Of a DNA stretch of 64,000 bases, positions 10,912 through 20,724 are shown piece by piece (within the stretch, counting starts at the first letter, position 1; each line of letters starts with the position of its first letter). A program made the translations under genes and the position numbers. Under the pieces are notes generated by a model, which saw nothing but the letters and a program-made list of their open reading frames with translations, was not told the DNA's origin and did no database searches. This DNA comes from Hygrophila difformis (Eukaryota > Streptophyta > Magnoliopsida > Lamiales > Acanthaceae). The stretch is from positions 54,408,902 to 54,472,901 of the forward strand of contig JAOANR010000003.1 in the NCBI GenBank assembly GCA_030278955.1, in the 5' to 3' direction.

Positions 10912-13900
10912 ATGGCTGAAAAAGTGCATACTCAGGTCTGTTGCGTTCCATCTAGCATTTGTCTTTTAAATAATATCCTGAACGAGAGTGACGGAGATGG
11001 GAAGAAAGAGTTTATTCACGATACTTGCTTCAGTTGTCTGCTCATGTTCAAAATGTGCATGCTCAAGGTTGATCCTGTTATAACTTTGATTAATCAGTAG
11101 AGCATTCAGGAGGAATGCTTTATTATTGATAAAAACCGTCGATGGAGGTTTACAGATGAAGACATTCATAAAGTATATGGTTTGCCATGGGGAGTCGATA
11201 AATTTATAATAGATTTGAAGAATAATGAAATTGGTTATGATTTTGCTGATGAATTTTGTGAAAAGTATTCTCTTATTACGAATAAGAAGGAGCCTAATCG
11301 GATACCTGTTAAGGATCTTAGAGCTATTTTAGAGAATACGGAGAATACTGAAATTCCATTGGATGACTACTGGAGGATGTATGTTTTGTTTGCTCTGCAG
11401 AAAGTCTTTACTCCTAACTCAGGGAGGGTTGTAAACAAGAGGTATCTTCAGTTTCTTAGATCTCCGGAAGAAGCTTTAAGGTACAATTGGTGTCTTCATA
11501 TTAGACAATTTCTTATCAAATCTCTGAATGAGTATAAGGCAAAATTGGATAAGGGAACCAGTGCTCAAGCACACCCCTGTGGAGACCTGTTTTGCTTAAT
11601 GGTAATTTTAATTTTGTGTTTTTTATGCAATTTATATTTGTTATGTGATATATATTGTTGATTATGGTCATTGTTTGTTGATTATGTATCTTGTTTGTTT
11701 TTGTTTTTTTCAGCACATGTTTTTTGATTTCTATGAGCGTGAAGAGCTTCATTTGGTTGGATTTACTTGTAAAAAGGATCGATACTTGGAGATGGTTGAT
11801 ATCTGGAAGGTTTTCCCTAATGCAAAGTATCCAGATATTGACTTTAAGAAGAAATCGAGGGCTACGAAAAGGACTGTGGAGGAAGATGACGATCGACTTA
11901 GCACTTTTGTTTCTGGTCTAAAGAAGAAAAGGAGGGGTGGGAAAGAAGTGGAAGATGAGCGTTTGAATTCTACTGCAAATGAACCAACTGCCAATCTTTC
12001 TAGGAGTGTGGATGGAGGAGGAGATGAGCAGTTAGGAGAAAATGTGGATTTGAATGCTAGTGGAAATGAAGAAGCTGCCAATCTTTCTAGCTTGCAGCCT
12101 ATGTATTCACCTGTTGTCCATGAAGCTAATGCAAATGAGACAACTGATTCTGAACCAGTTGTTCATCTTTCTGATCACACAATGGACTCTATTGTGAAGA
12201 TTGCTTGCCAATATATGGATGCTGATGCTTCAGGCAATGTTGATCCTCTCATAGAAGCATCCAGAAATGATGTTGAACCTTCCCCACACCCCCTTGTGAT
12301 CAAGATGCAGGTGAACTGTTGATTAATGTGGGTCGACGTCGTGAAGGAGAACAGTCAAATAATCTTGATATAACTGCAAGCGAAGGAGAAATCTTGATGG
12401 GTATATTAGCAGGAGCAGGAAATGTTGTGATGAGTCAAGGGGGTCCGGAGGTGACAAGTTTGCTGGAAGGAGGTGATGTAGATGTTGGGAATGTAAAAGA
12501 CAAAACTGAAGAGAGAGTTGCCCCGGACACTGAAAATTTACCTGAAAATGTACCGAAGGTAGTTTTATAAATTTTGTACTTCATAATATTTTTTGAAGGT
12601 AGTTTCTGACATTCTTTTTTCTTTTTTGCTTTTTCTGTGTTGTTTATTTTTATTGCAGAGATCTTTATTTCGATTCCGAATCCCTTTCAGTTTCGATTCC
12701 TTGAATGTATGTACAGTGACAAAATGTTTGCTATAAGGGTTACTGTAACAAACTGTTTTGATATATTTTTCTTGTGTGATTTTTAGTTAGCACATGATGG
12801 GGCAAAGAAAGATGTAGCACATGATGTGGCTGAGAAAGATGCTTCACATGATGTGGCTGAGAATGCAGAGGTACTGTAATAGTTTTCAGCGATGGTTTCT
12901 GTGTTTTTCAGCGATGATATTTACCACATTTCAGCGATTTGGATATGATTGATATAGTTTCTTGTGTGACTTTAGTTTTTAATAGTTTTTAGCTATATCA
13001 ATTGTGATGTAACAAAATGTTTTGATATATTTTCCTTGTGTGATTTTTTAGTTAGCACATGATGGGGCTAAGAAAGATGTAGGACATGATGGGGCTGATA
13101 AAGATGCAGCACATGATGTGGCTGAGAATCCAGAGGTACTTTAATAGTTTTCAGCGATGGTTTCTGTGTTTTTCAACGATTAAATGTTTCACATTTCAGC
13201 GATTTGGATATGGTGATTGATATATTTTCTTGTGTGACTTTAGGTTTTAATAGTTTTTAGCTATATCAATTGTGATGTAAATAGAGGTATTTTCTCTAAT
13301 TTACTCTAGTATGTGTATAGATGCATGGAGAAGATGTGCCAACCTTTTCTTTGGGCTTATCCGAGAATGAGAATGTTGTAAGAGATGAGAATCCAGAGGT
13401 ATGTCAATAGTTTTCAGCGATGATTTATATGTTTTTCAGCGATGACACTTTTCATATTTCAGCGATGATTGATATATCATCTGTAATTTTCAGGAACAAG
13501 CTAAGACAGTTGATAGAGCTAAGACAATTGAGAAATTGAAGGAGAAGTATATGCCTCCTAGAGTGATGATGATTGATCTCCAGCCTATTGAAAAATGCAA
13601 CAAGTTTACATTCATGGAGATGACTTATACCCGATTTAAAGAATATCCAGAATTTAAGGCGTCATATACCTGTACTCCAGAAGAGTTGAATGTGGCTGTT
13701 TGGGCAATCATTACAAATATTCTAGGAAAGGTTGAAGCGAAGAACACAATTGTTTATGATGATAAAGAAATGAACTTGTCGAAGCTTGACATTGAAACAC
13801 TGAGGGTTGATAGTGATATTGCGGATATTGTTATAAACTGTTACGCGAAAGTGATCAACCGTCGTGAATTCGAAAGAGCCAATGGGAAACCAATGCTGAA

Positions 13901-14714
13901 ATATTGTTTTTCATCATTATTTGCTGTGAGTCTGATATATATATTTAACTTCTTTTTGATGCATGATATGTTGTATCTTTTGAAACAGACATTTGCAGAG
14001 GCAGAGGTGGATGCAGATTTACCATTAAAAGATGGTGCAGAACTTGTTGATGCATTCGTGAAAGATTTCAAGTTTTTTCCTGAAGAAATGATTGATGTGG
14101 TGTTGAATGCAGAGAGTGTAAGATACATTTTTGTTTTGATAATTTTGTTTATATTGTTGATCATTTTTAGATTCTAATTATATGTTTTCTCAATGTTCCA
14201 GTTCTTCTTCCCATATTGTCGACAAAACCACTGGGTTGCTTTTTCTGTTGATATGAGAAAGAGAAGAATTTTTTACTTCAACAGCAAGAATGCTGAAGGC
14301 GGGTGGACAGCTGATTATAATGTTTTGAATAGGATATGGTATAACTTGAGGATGCTGGGAAATACACTGATGAAATCTGAAAAATGGTTTGCATCATATC
14401 GCATGCTTTTCTCGCCGTTTGCAGAGCAGAAAGATGAGCACAGCTGCGGTGTTTTTGTCATGTCTTATATGGATTATTGGGAATGATTAATTATGGATGA
14501 CATGTTGGCAGAAATGAAGAACAAGAGGTATAATCTGGCAAAAAGAGCCAAGGTCTGCGCTGAAATATTGATGTCAGATGTCAATCAAAAGAAAGATTTT
14601 GTGCTAGGAGAAGTGAGTAGAGAGATGCAGTTGGTTGCCCAGCATAGTCAGTCATTTGAGGTAAAGAAACCAGCACCACCTAAGCCAAAAAAGAGTCGGA
14701 AAAAGAAACAATGA
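10912..14714 (+). pseudogene. ULP1-like (C48) cysteine protease gene of the MULE, broken
   Basis: The gene is spliced. Visible exons are 10912-11601, 11714-about 12553, small repeated exons at 12787-12870, 13052-13135 and 13321-13398, then 13494-13926, 13990-14118 and 14202-14714. The N-terminal half resembles the domain preceding ULP1 in plant transposon proteins (words such as KVYGLPWGVD). The C-terminus is a C48 SUMO-protease-like core: NHWVAFSVD with the His, Gln six residues before the Cys, and HSCGVFVMSYMDYW with the nucleophile Cys. The position normally holding the catalytic Asp reads Asn (IFYFNSKN). Disruptions: TAG at 11098-11100, a frameshift near 12296, and TGA at 14484-14486 just after the Cys block. 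Coding resumes in frame or in the adjacent frame after each. It would act on SUMO or a related modifier if functional; its role in transposition is unknown. Confidence 0.75.
12786..13315 (+). repeat. Tandem 265-bp exon-intron duplication in the ULP1-like gene
   Basis: Two units with period 265 bp (GTTAGCACATGATGGGG at 12786 and at 13051) each contain one 84-nt exon (12787-12870, 13052-13135) plus an intron with the element's TTTCAGCGAT motifs. Each exon encodes repeated AHDxAxKD-type peptides and keeps phase 0, so the duplication lengthens an acidic, repetitive linker without breaking the frame. Confidence 0.85.
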
Positions 14715-14971
14715 TGAAATGAAGTGTTTTTGATGAATGAATGAACTGTTTTTTTTATGCGATGGATGACATCGCTTAAATGTATATGTAAATTTTTCGT
14801 TGCTGAAATGTACATTGTTTCATCTGTTAAATGTCTATTGTTTAATCGGTTATATATATTGCACTTTTTGTGATCGCTTAAATGTACATCTCTTTATTCT
14901 TACATGGGCATTGTAAATTATGGAGTATTATTCTCTATTTGGCTGATTTGGAGCGATTCGGTCAGGTTGGG
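14715..14971. other. Spacer between MULE protease gene and accessory gene
   Basis: Short AT-rich spacer with words such as TGCGATGG, ATCGCTTAAATG and GTTGCTGAAATG related to the element motif. An open frame runs through from 14882, but no conserved protein is seen before the Met at 14972. Confidence 0.5.
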
Positions 14972-15475
14972 ATGGCTGAAAAAGGAACTGATGTGGATCC
15001 TGAGGTTGGGATAGCTGAAAAAGGAACTGATGTGGATCCTGAACATGCTGAGCACATCAGACTTCTAAGGGAAAAAGTGCTACATGAGATAACGCGTAAG
15101 AACTGGCCAGTGCTGAGAAAGAATGCAAGACAGTACAGATTGATGAACAAGGCTGAGGCAGAGGAGTATCTGAAATATGATCTGGCACAAGATATGTCTT
15201 ATTTAAAAGAAGCCCTGGAAAGAGACATGGTGTCCGCCATGATGGAGCGTTACAGAATTTCTTATCTCGAACTCCTCATGGAAATGGATCAGAAGGCCCT
15301 GGATTATTGTAACACAGGAAATAAAAAGAAGATCATGCATTATGATTACAAATTCAGAAGTCTAATCTGCAAACGTATAAAAGGAGCATGGGAACTGATG
15401 CTGGTGAGGATCACCAATCCACAATTTGTGAGAGATTACTTGAGGTTTGTAGATAAACAATTTGGCCAAAAGTAG
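14972..15475 (+). CDS. MULE accessory protein with a domain shared with an Athila-type ORF
   Basis: An uninterrupted ORF of 167 residues from the Met at 14972; the frame is open from 14882 but upstream residues look like noncoding DNA. The start carries a tandem duplication of a 13-residue unit (MAEKGTDVDPE, then IAEKGTDVDPE). The body is helical and charged, with the core ELLMEMDQKALDYC, then a segment ending NPQFVRDYLRFVDKQFG. I do not recognise a named family. The same arrangement (M..A..EYL, D[LM]S.L, EL..EMD..AL.YC, NK, W..xL..T.P.F...YL, G) occurs in the third coding region of the retroelement at about 56815-57135. It lies between the protease gene and the right end of the MULE on the coding strand. 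Function unknown; a structural or nucleic-acid-binding role is only a guess. Confidence 0.65.
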   Translation: MAEKGTDVDPEVGIAEKGTDVDPEHAEHIRLLREKVLHEITRKNWPVLRKNARQYRLMNKAEAEEYLKYDLAQDMSYLKEALERDMVSAMMERYRISYLELLMEMDQKALDYCNTGNKKKIMHYDYKFRSLICKRIKGAWELMLVRITNPQFVRDYLRFVDKQFGQK

Positions 15476-16289
15476 AAGAAAACAGTTTTGTGAAAACGTT
15501 TGTAGATGTGATTATCAATTTTTCAGCGATGAGTTGTAAGCATTTTAAGCGATGGTTAAATATTCTTTTCAGCGATGAATATGTATTCTTTTCAGCGATG
15601 TGTATATAGCATTTTTCAGCGATTTGTATATGAGCATTTTATGCGATTTTATATATGTGTTGTGATATGTTTCTCTTTTTATGAGTTTTCTGAAATTTCA
15701 TATTTATACATTCATTTAAGTGAGTTCTGAGTTATGTTTGTACATGTGATTATCAGCGATGTCAAGAGCAATTTTTTCAGCGATGTGTAAATGGCATTTT
15801 AAGCGATGGTTTTGTATGTTTTTCAGCGACAGAGAGCAAGCATTTTAAGCGATGGTGATAGATCGTCGTTTTTTGATTTTGTATGTATGTTTCTGAGTTC
15901 TGAGTTATGTTGAGCGATGGACATCAAGCATTTTGGGATATGTTTTCTCTTTTCTGAGTTTTCTGAAAATTTCATATTTATACATTCATTTAAGCGACAA
16001 AATGTTTGTACATGTGAATATAGCATTTTAAGCTATGGTTCTATATTGTTTTCAGCGATGATTGTTAAGTATTTTAAGCGATGGGTCTATGTTGTTTTCA
16101 GCGATGGAAGGAAATATATTTCGTTTTTATGGAGTGGCCTAAATAAAATTAAATGGGCCTCGGAAAATTTTTTAAACTGTGAGCCTTATAAAAGGAATCA
16201 CATTCATTTCTCGAATCTTCATTTCTAAACCGTTTCTCAAAACCCTAATTTCTCAAAACCGTAATCGGAATCACCTTCATTTCTCAAAA

Positions 16290-17350
16290 ATGTCGTCCAA
16301 AAGAAGATGCACGGAAGAGAGTTCCAGTCGCACATCCGACTTGTTCACACAATGCTGGGAGATGTTCGGGAATTATCTGAAGGACACACATCCCACGTGT
16401 GACAATGCGCGCGGACTGAATGATTTGATAGAAAAAATGTTAAACGCTGGGTATGTGCCGAAGAAGCATCAGGATATTCTTATTGAAACATAGGTATTTC
16501 TTATTGAAGTTACAACTGAGTATGCTTAGGAACCTTTTGATTAATGGTTTAAATTGTTTTATGGTTTTAATGTTTAGAATGGTTTTTGGTTGGAATTGTT
16601 TTGAACTGATTTATGGTTTTTAATGCTTTTTTGAACTGATTGTAGTTGTTCTAGGGTTACGAATTGTTTCAGTGTTTTATGTTTGAACTGATTATGGTTG
16701 TTCTAGGGTTATGAGTTGTTTAAATGTTTTATGGTTGTTTTAGTTATTAATTGTTTTTTTACTGATTATTGTTGTTTTAATGATTTGTTTTGAACTGATT
16801 ATGGTTGTTTTAGTGATTGTTTTGAACTGATTATGAATTATTTTTGTACTGATTATGGTTGTTTTAGTGATTGTTTTGAACTGATTATGTTTGTTTTTGT
16901 ACTGATTATGGTTGTTTCAAAAAATTGTTTCAGTGCTATGAATTGCTTTGTATCTTTTATTTACATCTTATATGTTAATAAGCTATCTTTCTTATATGTT
17001 GAAACACAGGAATTTCTGTTGAAAATTATAACTGAGTATCCTGATATTGAGGCTGTTGAAAGATCTTTAACATCATGTATCCCCACTTCGAAGCTCTGGA
17101 TATTCATATTGGTGTCCTCCAAAATGAAGGCAGATCTAATGGTGCTGATGTCAACAGACGTTCATTTGATCCCACACAGCTGCGTGAAATGTCAAATCGC
17201 TATCGCAGCGTTAAAGTCTCATTTGCAAATACTCCAGGGCAGTTGAGAGAACGCAAAAAGGCTTTTACAAATACGTGGGAAGATCTGATTCATAGGCTTA
17301 GGGCGATGCATCAAGCCATCTCTGATCCAGCTAATATCCCGGCTGTTTAA
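16290..17350 (+). CDS. Possible spliced second accessory gene of the MULE
   Basis: Exon 1 opens MSSKRRCTEESSSRTSD at 16290 and is open to a TAG at 16491-16493 that overlaps the likely donor (ATAG/GTATTT). A later segment begins after an AAACACAG acceptor (about 17009) with EFLLKIITEYPDIEAVERSL. The third stretch (from 17075, MYPHFEALDIHIGVLQNEG, ending NIPAV at 17350) is in another frame. Either a frameshift or an unrecognised splice lies near 17070. A degenerate copy of the exon-2 start (TATTTCTTATTGAAGTTACAACTGAGTAT) sits just after exon 1 at about 16495. No known family is recognised. Its position between the first accessory gene and the right-end motif array, on the same strand, suggests a MULE passenger. 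Coding status is uncertain. Confidence 0.4.
16494..17008 (+). repeat. Degenerate T-rich repeat in a putative intron
   Basis: Words such as TTTTGAACTGATTATGGTTGTTTTAGTGATTG recur irregularly at about 40-60 bp spacing. The stretch is noncoding and compatible with a plant T-rich intron. Confidence 0.6.
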
Positions 17351-17635
17351 TATGTTTTTGGAATGTGTTTTGAATGACTCTTGAATTGTGATGTTTTTGG
17401 AATGACTTGTTCTTTGTGAAGTTTTTGGATGTTTTTATGACTTTTTTGAATGGTGGTGTTGAATGTGTTTTTGGATGTTTTTGGATGTTTTATGACTGTG
17501 ATTTGAATGAAATGTTGAAAGTTGAATGTTTGATTTATGGTTTGATTTATGGTGTTGAATGTTTTATGACTTTGAATGGATTTAACTGATTTTAGTGTTT
17601 ACGAATTGTTTCAGTGATTTGCGGTTTTTATGATC

Positions 17636-18690
17636 TATCGCTGAAAAGTACAGAGTGAACTCGCTTAAAAGAATAGTTGTTCATCGCTGAAAAGTTATAA
17701 CATCTCTGCAAAGCGTATTCGCTTAAAGGAATCTCAATCATCGCTGAAAATAATAGTACAATCTCGATGAAATGAAGCACATACCATCGCTGAAAAGTAT
17801 AATGTTATATCGCTGAAAATAATGATACAAATTAATATGTTTTAATTAGGAATCAATAATTTCGTTAAAAATAGTATCTTAAAGAAAACAGTTGCACTTC
17901 ATCAATAGTGTACCATTATTTTTCAAGTCATCGCTGAAAATAATGGCACACTCTCGCTGAAATGAAGTAAGTTATATCGCTGAAAAGAATAACTATGTAT
18001 CGCTGAAAATAATGATACAAATTAATATAATTTATGTCAGTAATATGTTGTAATTAGGAATTAATAATTTCGTTAAAAATAAAAACATATGATGTATCGC
18101 TGAAAAGTACAAAGTGAAATCGCTTAAAGAGTATATCATTCATCGCTGAAAAGAGTACGTAAACATCGCTGAAAAGATATAATATCTCTGCAAAGTGTAG
18201 TATCTCGACGAAAACAATTGCACTTCATCGAGAGTGTACCATTATTTTTCAAAAGTCATCGCTGAAAATAATGACGCACTCTCGCTGAAATGAAGGGATT
18301 TCCATCGCTGAAAAGAATAATGTTGTATCGCTGAAAATAGTGATACAAATTAATATAATTTGTGACAGTAATATGTTGTAATTAGGAATTAATAATTTCG
18401 TTAAAAATAAAAACATATGATGCATCCTGCATTCTGCATCGCTGAAAAGATATAATATCTCTGCAAAGTGTATTAGTTGCACATCTCGGAGAAAGGAATT
18501 TGAAGTCATCGCTGAAAATAATGTGGCATTCTCGCTGAAATGAATAACTTTCCCTCGCTGAAAAGAATAACGTTGTATCGCTGAAAATAATGTTACACTC
18601 TCGATGAAATGAAGCATAGTGATGTATCGCTGAAAAGAATAATGTTTTAATTAGGAATTAATAATTTCGCTAAAAATAAAAGCATAGTGA
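17636..18690 (-). repeat. CATCGCTGAAAA motif array (inverse orientation) near MULE right end
   Basis: Some 25-30 copies of CATCGCTGAAAA, TATCGCTGAAAA and CTCGCTGAAAT occur in about 1 kb. Longer internally repeated blocks also appear (e.g. GTAATATGTTGTAATTAGGAATTAATAATTTCG three times). This is the reverse complement of the motif found in the left 9 kb, so the array as a whole is inverted about a point near 16.1-17.6 kb. Confidence 0.88.
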
Positions 18691-19010
18691 TTTTTAGTGA
18701 TTTTTTCTGTTGTAAGATATTTTAGGATACAAATCCGTTTAAGATATGCAATAAATCCATTAAAGATACGTACTAATCCGTTAATTTCGTAATTAATAAA
18801 ACCGTTCCATATTTTAATTGGACAACTTTACCCTTTTGCATTTACAACCCTTGGATTTTAATTGGACGATCAAGATTTTCGCCTTGATGTGCTGCGGATT
18901 TATTCAATCGCACCATAACCGGACCCATTTATTTCAGATTATTAAGTAAAGTATCCATTATTGGATACACCCACTGAATGTGATGAAACTTAGTGATTTT
19001 ATGATTATTA

Positions 19011-19267
19011 CTCGCTCTGTATCAAAAAGATTTTGACATTGGAATAATTGATATTCACACACAAATTTTTACTTAAAATTTTATCATAGTTATATAAGGT
19101 AAAATATAGCCAAGTAAGATTTTGTTATATTCGTCTCGTCGTGTAGTTTTTAAATATTGAACTTTTAGAATTTTTACTTGTACCAAACTTGAGTTATTAA
19201 TGATTAAAAATGCGCGTTGGTTTGCGTGAAAAGTGAGAATGTAAAAATCTTTTTGATATGGAGGGAG
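19011..19267. mobile_element. Stowaway-like MITE
   Basis: The inverted termini are CTCGCTCTGTATCAAAAAGA and TCTTTTTGATATGGAGGGAG, flanked by TA. It shares interior words with the MITEs at 6301, 24258 and 39321. Confidence 0.85.
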
Positions 19268-19377
19268 TATATCTTTTGAGTGCTAATTAACGAAAGAAAT
19301 GTAATTACTGCGAATAAATATTGATCATAAAACTGCTGATGATGTTCAAATTCAGTAAATATTGATTATAAACTAAC

Positions 19378-19964
19378 TAGGGGTGAAAATAGGCTAGGCC
19401 GGGCTAGGCCTAGACTTGTACGGCCTGGGCCTACGTCGATTTTTTTTAGGCCCGAGCCTGGCCTATTACCTTTGATAGACCTATGATATAAGCCTAAGCC
19501 TGTGCCAGCCTATAAGCCTTTTAAAGGTCTGATTAAGCCTATTTCAGAAATAAGTTTAAATTTTTTATATACATCCGGATGTAATTATAAGGTTGGAAGA
19601 CATAATTTCTTCACTCTGACAAGTTTTCATCGAAAACTATTTATATACAGGGTTGAACTATTTATATACGAAGAAAAGACTCAAAAATAATTAATTTAAA
19701 AATCTATATACGATCAAATTAATAATTTATTTTGTATGAAAAATTCCTATCTAATAAACATAAATAGGCTAATAATATGATAAATAGGGCGGCCTAGTAG
19801 GCCTAAAAGGCTTTTAATGAAGCCTAGCCTGGGCCTATTTAGCTAAATAGACTTTTAAATTAGGCTAAGCCTAGTATGTTTATAAAAAAAGCCTGGTTTG
19901 GCCTGACCTTCGGTAGGCTAAGCCGTAGGCCCCTGTCGGGTAGCCTGGCCTATTCCCACCCCTA
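19378..19964. mobile_element. hAT-type MITE with 8-bp target duplication
   Basis: The termini are TAGGGGTGAAAATAGG and CCTATTCCCACCCCTA (inverted). The duplication AAACTAAC is perfect at 19370-19377 and 19965-19972. The interior is rich in TAGGCCTAG/GGCCTG words near both ends. Length 587 bp, noncoding. Confidence 0.9.
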
Positions 19965-20425
19965 AAACTAACCAAACTTTCGATATCATCTAGATAGATA
20001 ATATTCCTCAAACGTAAATTTTGTTAGCCAAGTTGAATTATTAACATATGAATCTCTAGTTTTATATGTATATTTTTCAATTTTTTTTTTTCGTTTTTTT
20101 ACTTTTGGTTGCATGGCACACTTATAGTAAATAATTGTTTGGCAATTGAGGAAAGAGACGTGAATGTGCAGTTGAGTTGATATATACCCAAAAAGAGTGA
20201 CACCAAACCAATAATAATAATGTTGATATAGTAAGACACAAAATTTGGTCCACAACACTTGGTTCCAAACCAGTTGGAGTGTCCAAAACGCATTACACTA
20301 CTATCTTCAATTAGGCTAATATTACCAAACTCAAACTCATCCCCAAAAATACTTCAAGTGGGCAATGCAAAATGGTCCAAACCCCATAGGATCGGACATT
20401 CCACCTAACTCCTTTATTTGTCTAA

Positions 20426-20721
20426 GAGCAACCCCAACCATACCCCCAAACACAATCCCAAACTCAAAATATGGTGTAAATCTTCTCCAACCATACACCA
20501 AACTCCAACCCCAAAAACTCAATCTCAAATGCATATTTGCGTTTTTACTGTAGCAAACACATATTAATTGGGTTTGAGCGTGTAAAAGTGGGTGGAATAA
20601 AAAATATGCTGAGAATATTTTGAGTTTGAGTATAGTGTAATCGGTTGGTGATGAGTTACTGTTGTATTTGACATTTACACCATTTTGAATTTGAGTTTGG
20701 TGTAATCGGTTGGAGATGGTC
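20426..20721. mobile_element. Tourist-like MITE with TAA target site
   Basis: The inverted ends are GAGCAACCCCAACC and GGTTGGAGATGGTC, with longer inverted similarity (ACCAAACTC, ATGGTGTAAAT). TAA lies on both sides (20423-20425, 20722-20724). Superfamily assignment rests on the TWA target only. Confidence 0.65.
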
Positions 20722-20724
20722 TAA

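Larger units (their letters stand above)
7573..16110 (+). repeat. Dispersed TTTTCAGCGATG motif family, plus orientation
   Basis: Short copies of TTTTCAGCGATG and the variant TTTTAAGCGATGG are clustered at about 7600-7870, 9290-9350, 10395-10615, 12880-12940, 13145-13205, 13415-13465 and 15520-16110. They sit in intergenic parts and inside introns. Nearly all copies here are in the same orientation. They are plausible subterminal binding sites for the transposase's DNA-binding domain, which is inference. Confidence 0.8.
7055..18926 (+). mobile_element. Mutator-like element (MULE), 11.9 kb, with 9-bp target duplication
   Basis: A perfect direct repeat ATTTATTTC lies at 7046-7054 and 18927-18935. 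Inside it the ends are imperfect inverted repeats: the left end contains TTAGGGTGCAAT and the right end, read inverted, TTATGGTGCGAT. Nine-bp duplications are diagnostic of Mutator elements. The element carries, all on the plus strand, a transposase (7320-10334), a ULP1-like protease gene (10912-14714) and two accessory genes (14972-15475, 16290-17350). Dispersed GCGATG motifs fill its noncoding parts. MULEs that capture ULP1-like proteases are known from other plants (Kaonashi-type elements in Arabidopsis). The TIRs are short and diverged, and the target repeat is AT-rich, so the limits rest on the agreement of TIR, duplication and motif distribution. Confidence 0.82.

Noticed and set aside
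14882..14971. Upstream extension of the MULE accessory ORF
   Set aside because: Residues before the Met at 14972 look noncoding and precede the repeated start peptide.
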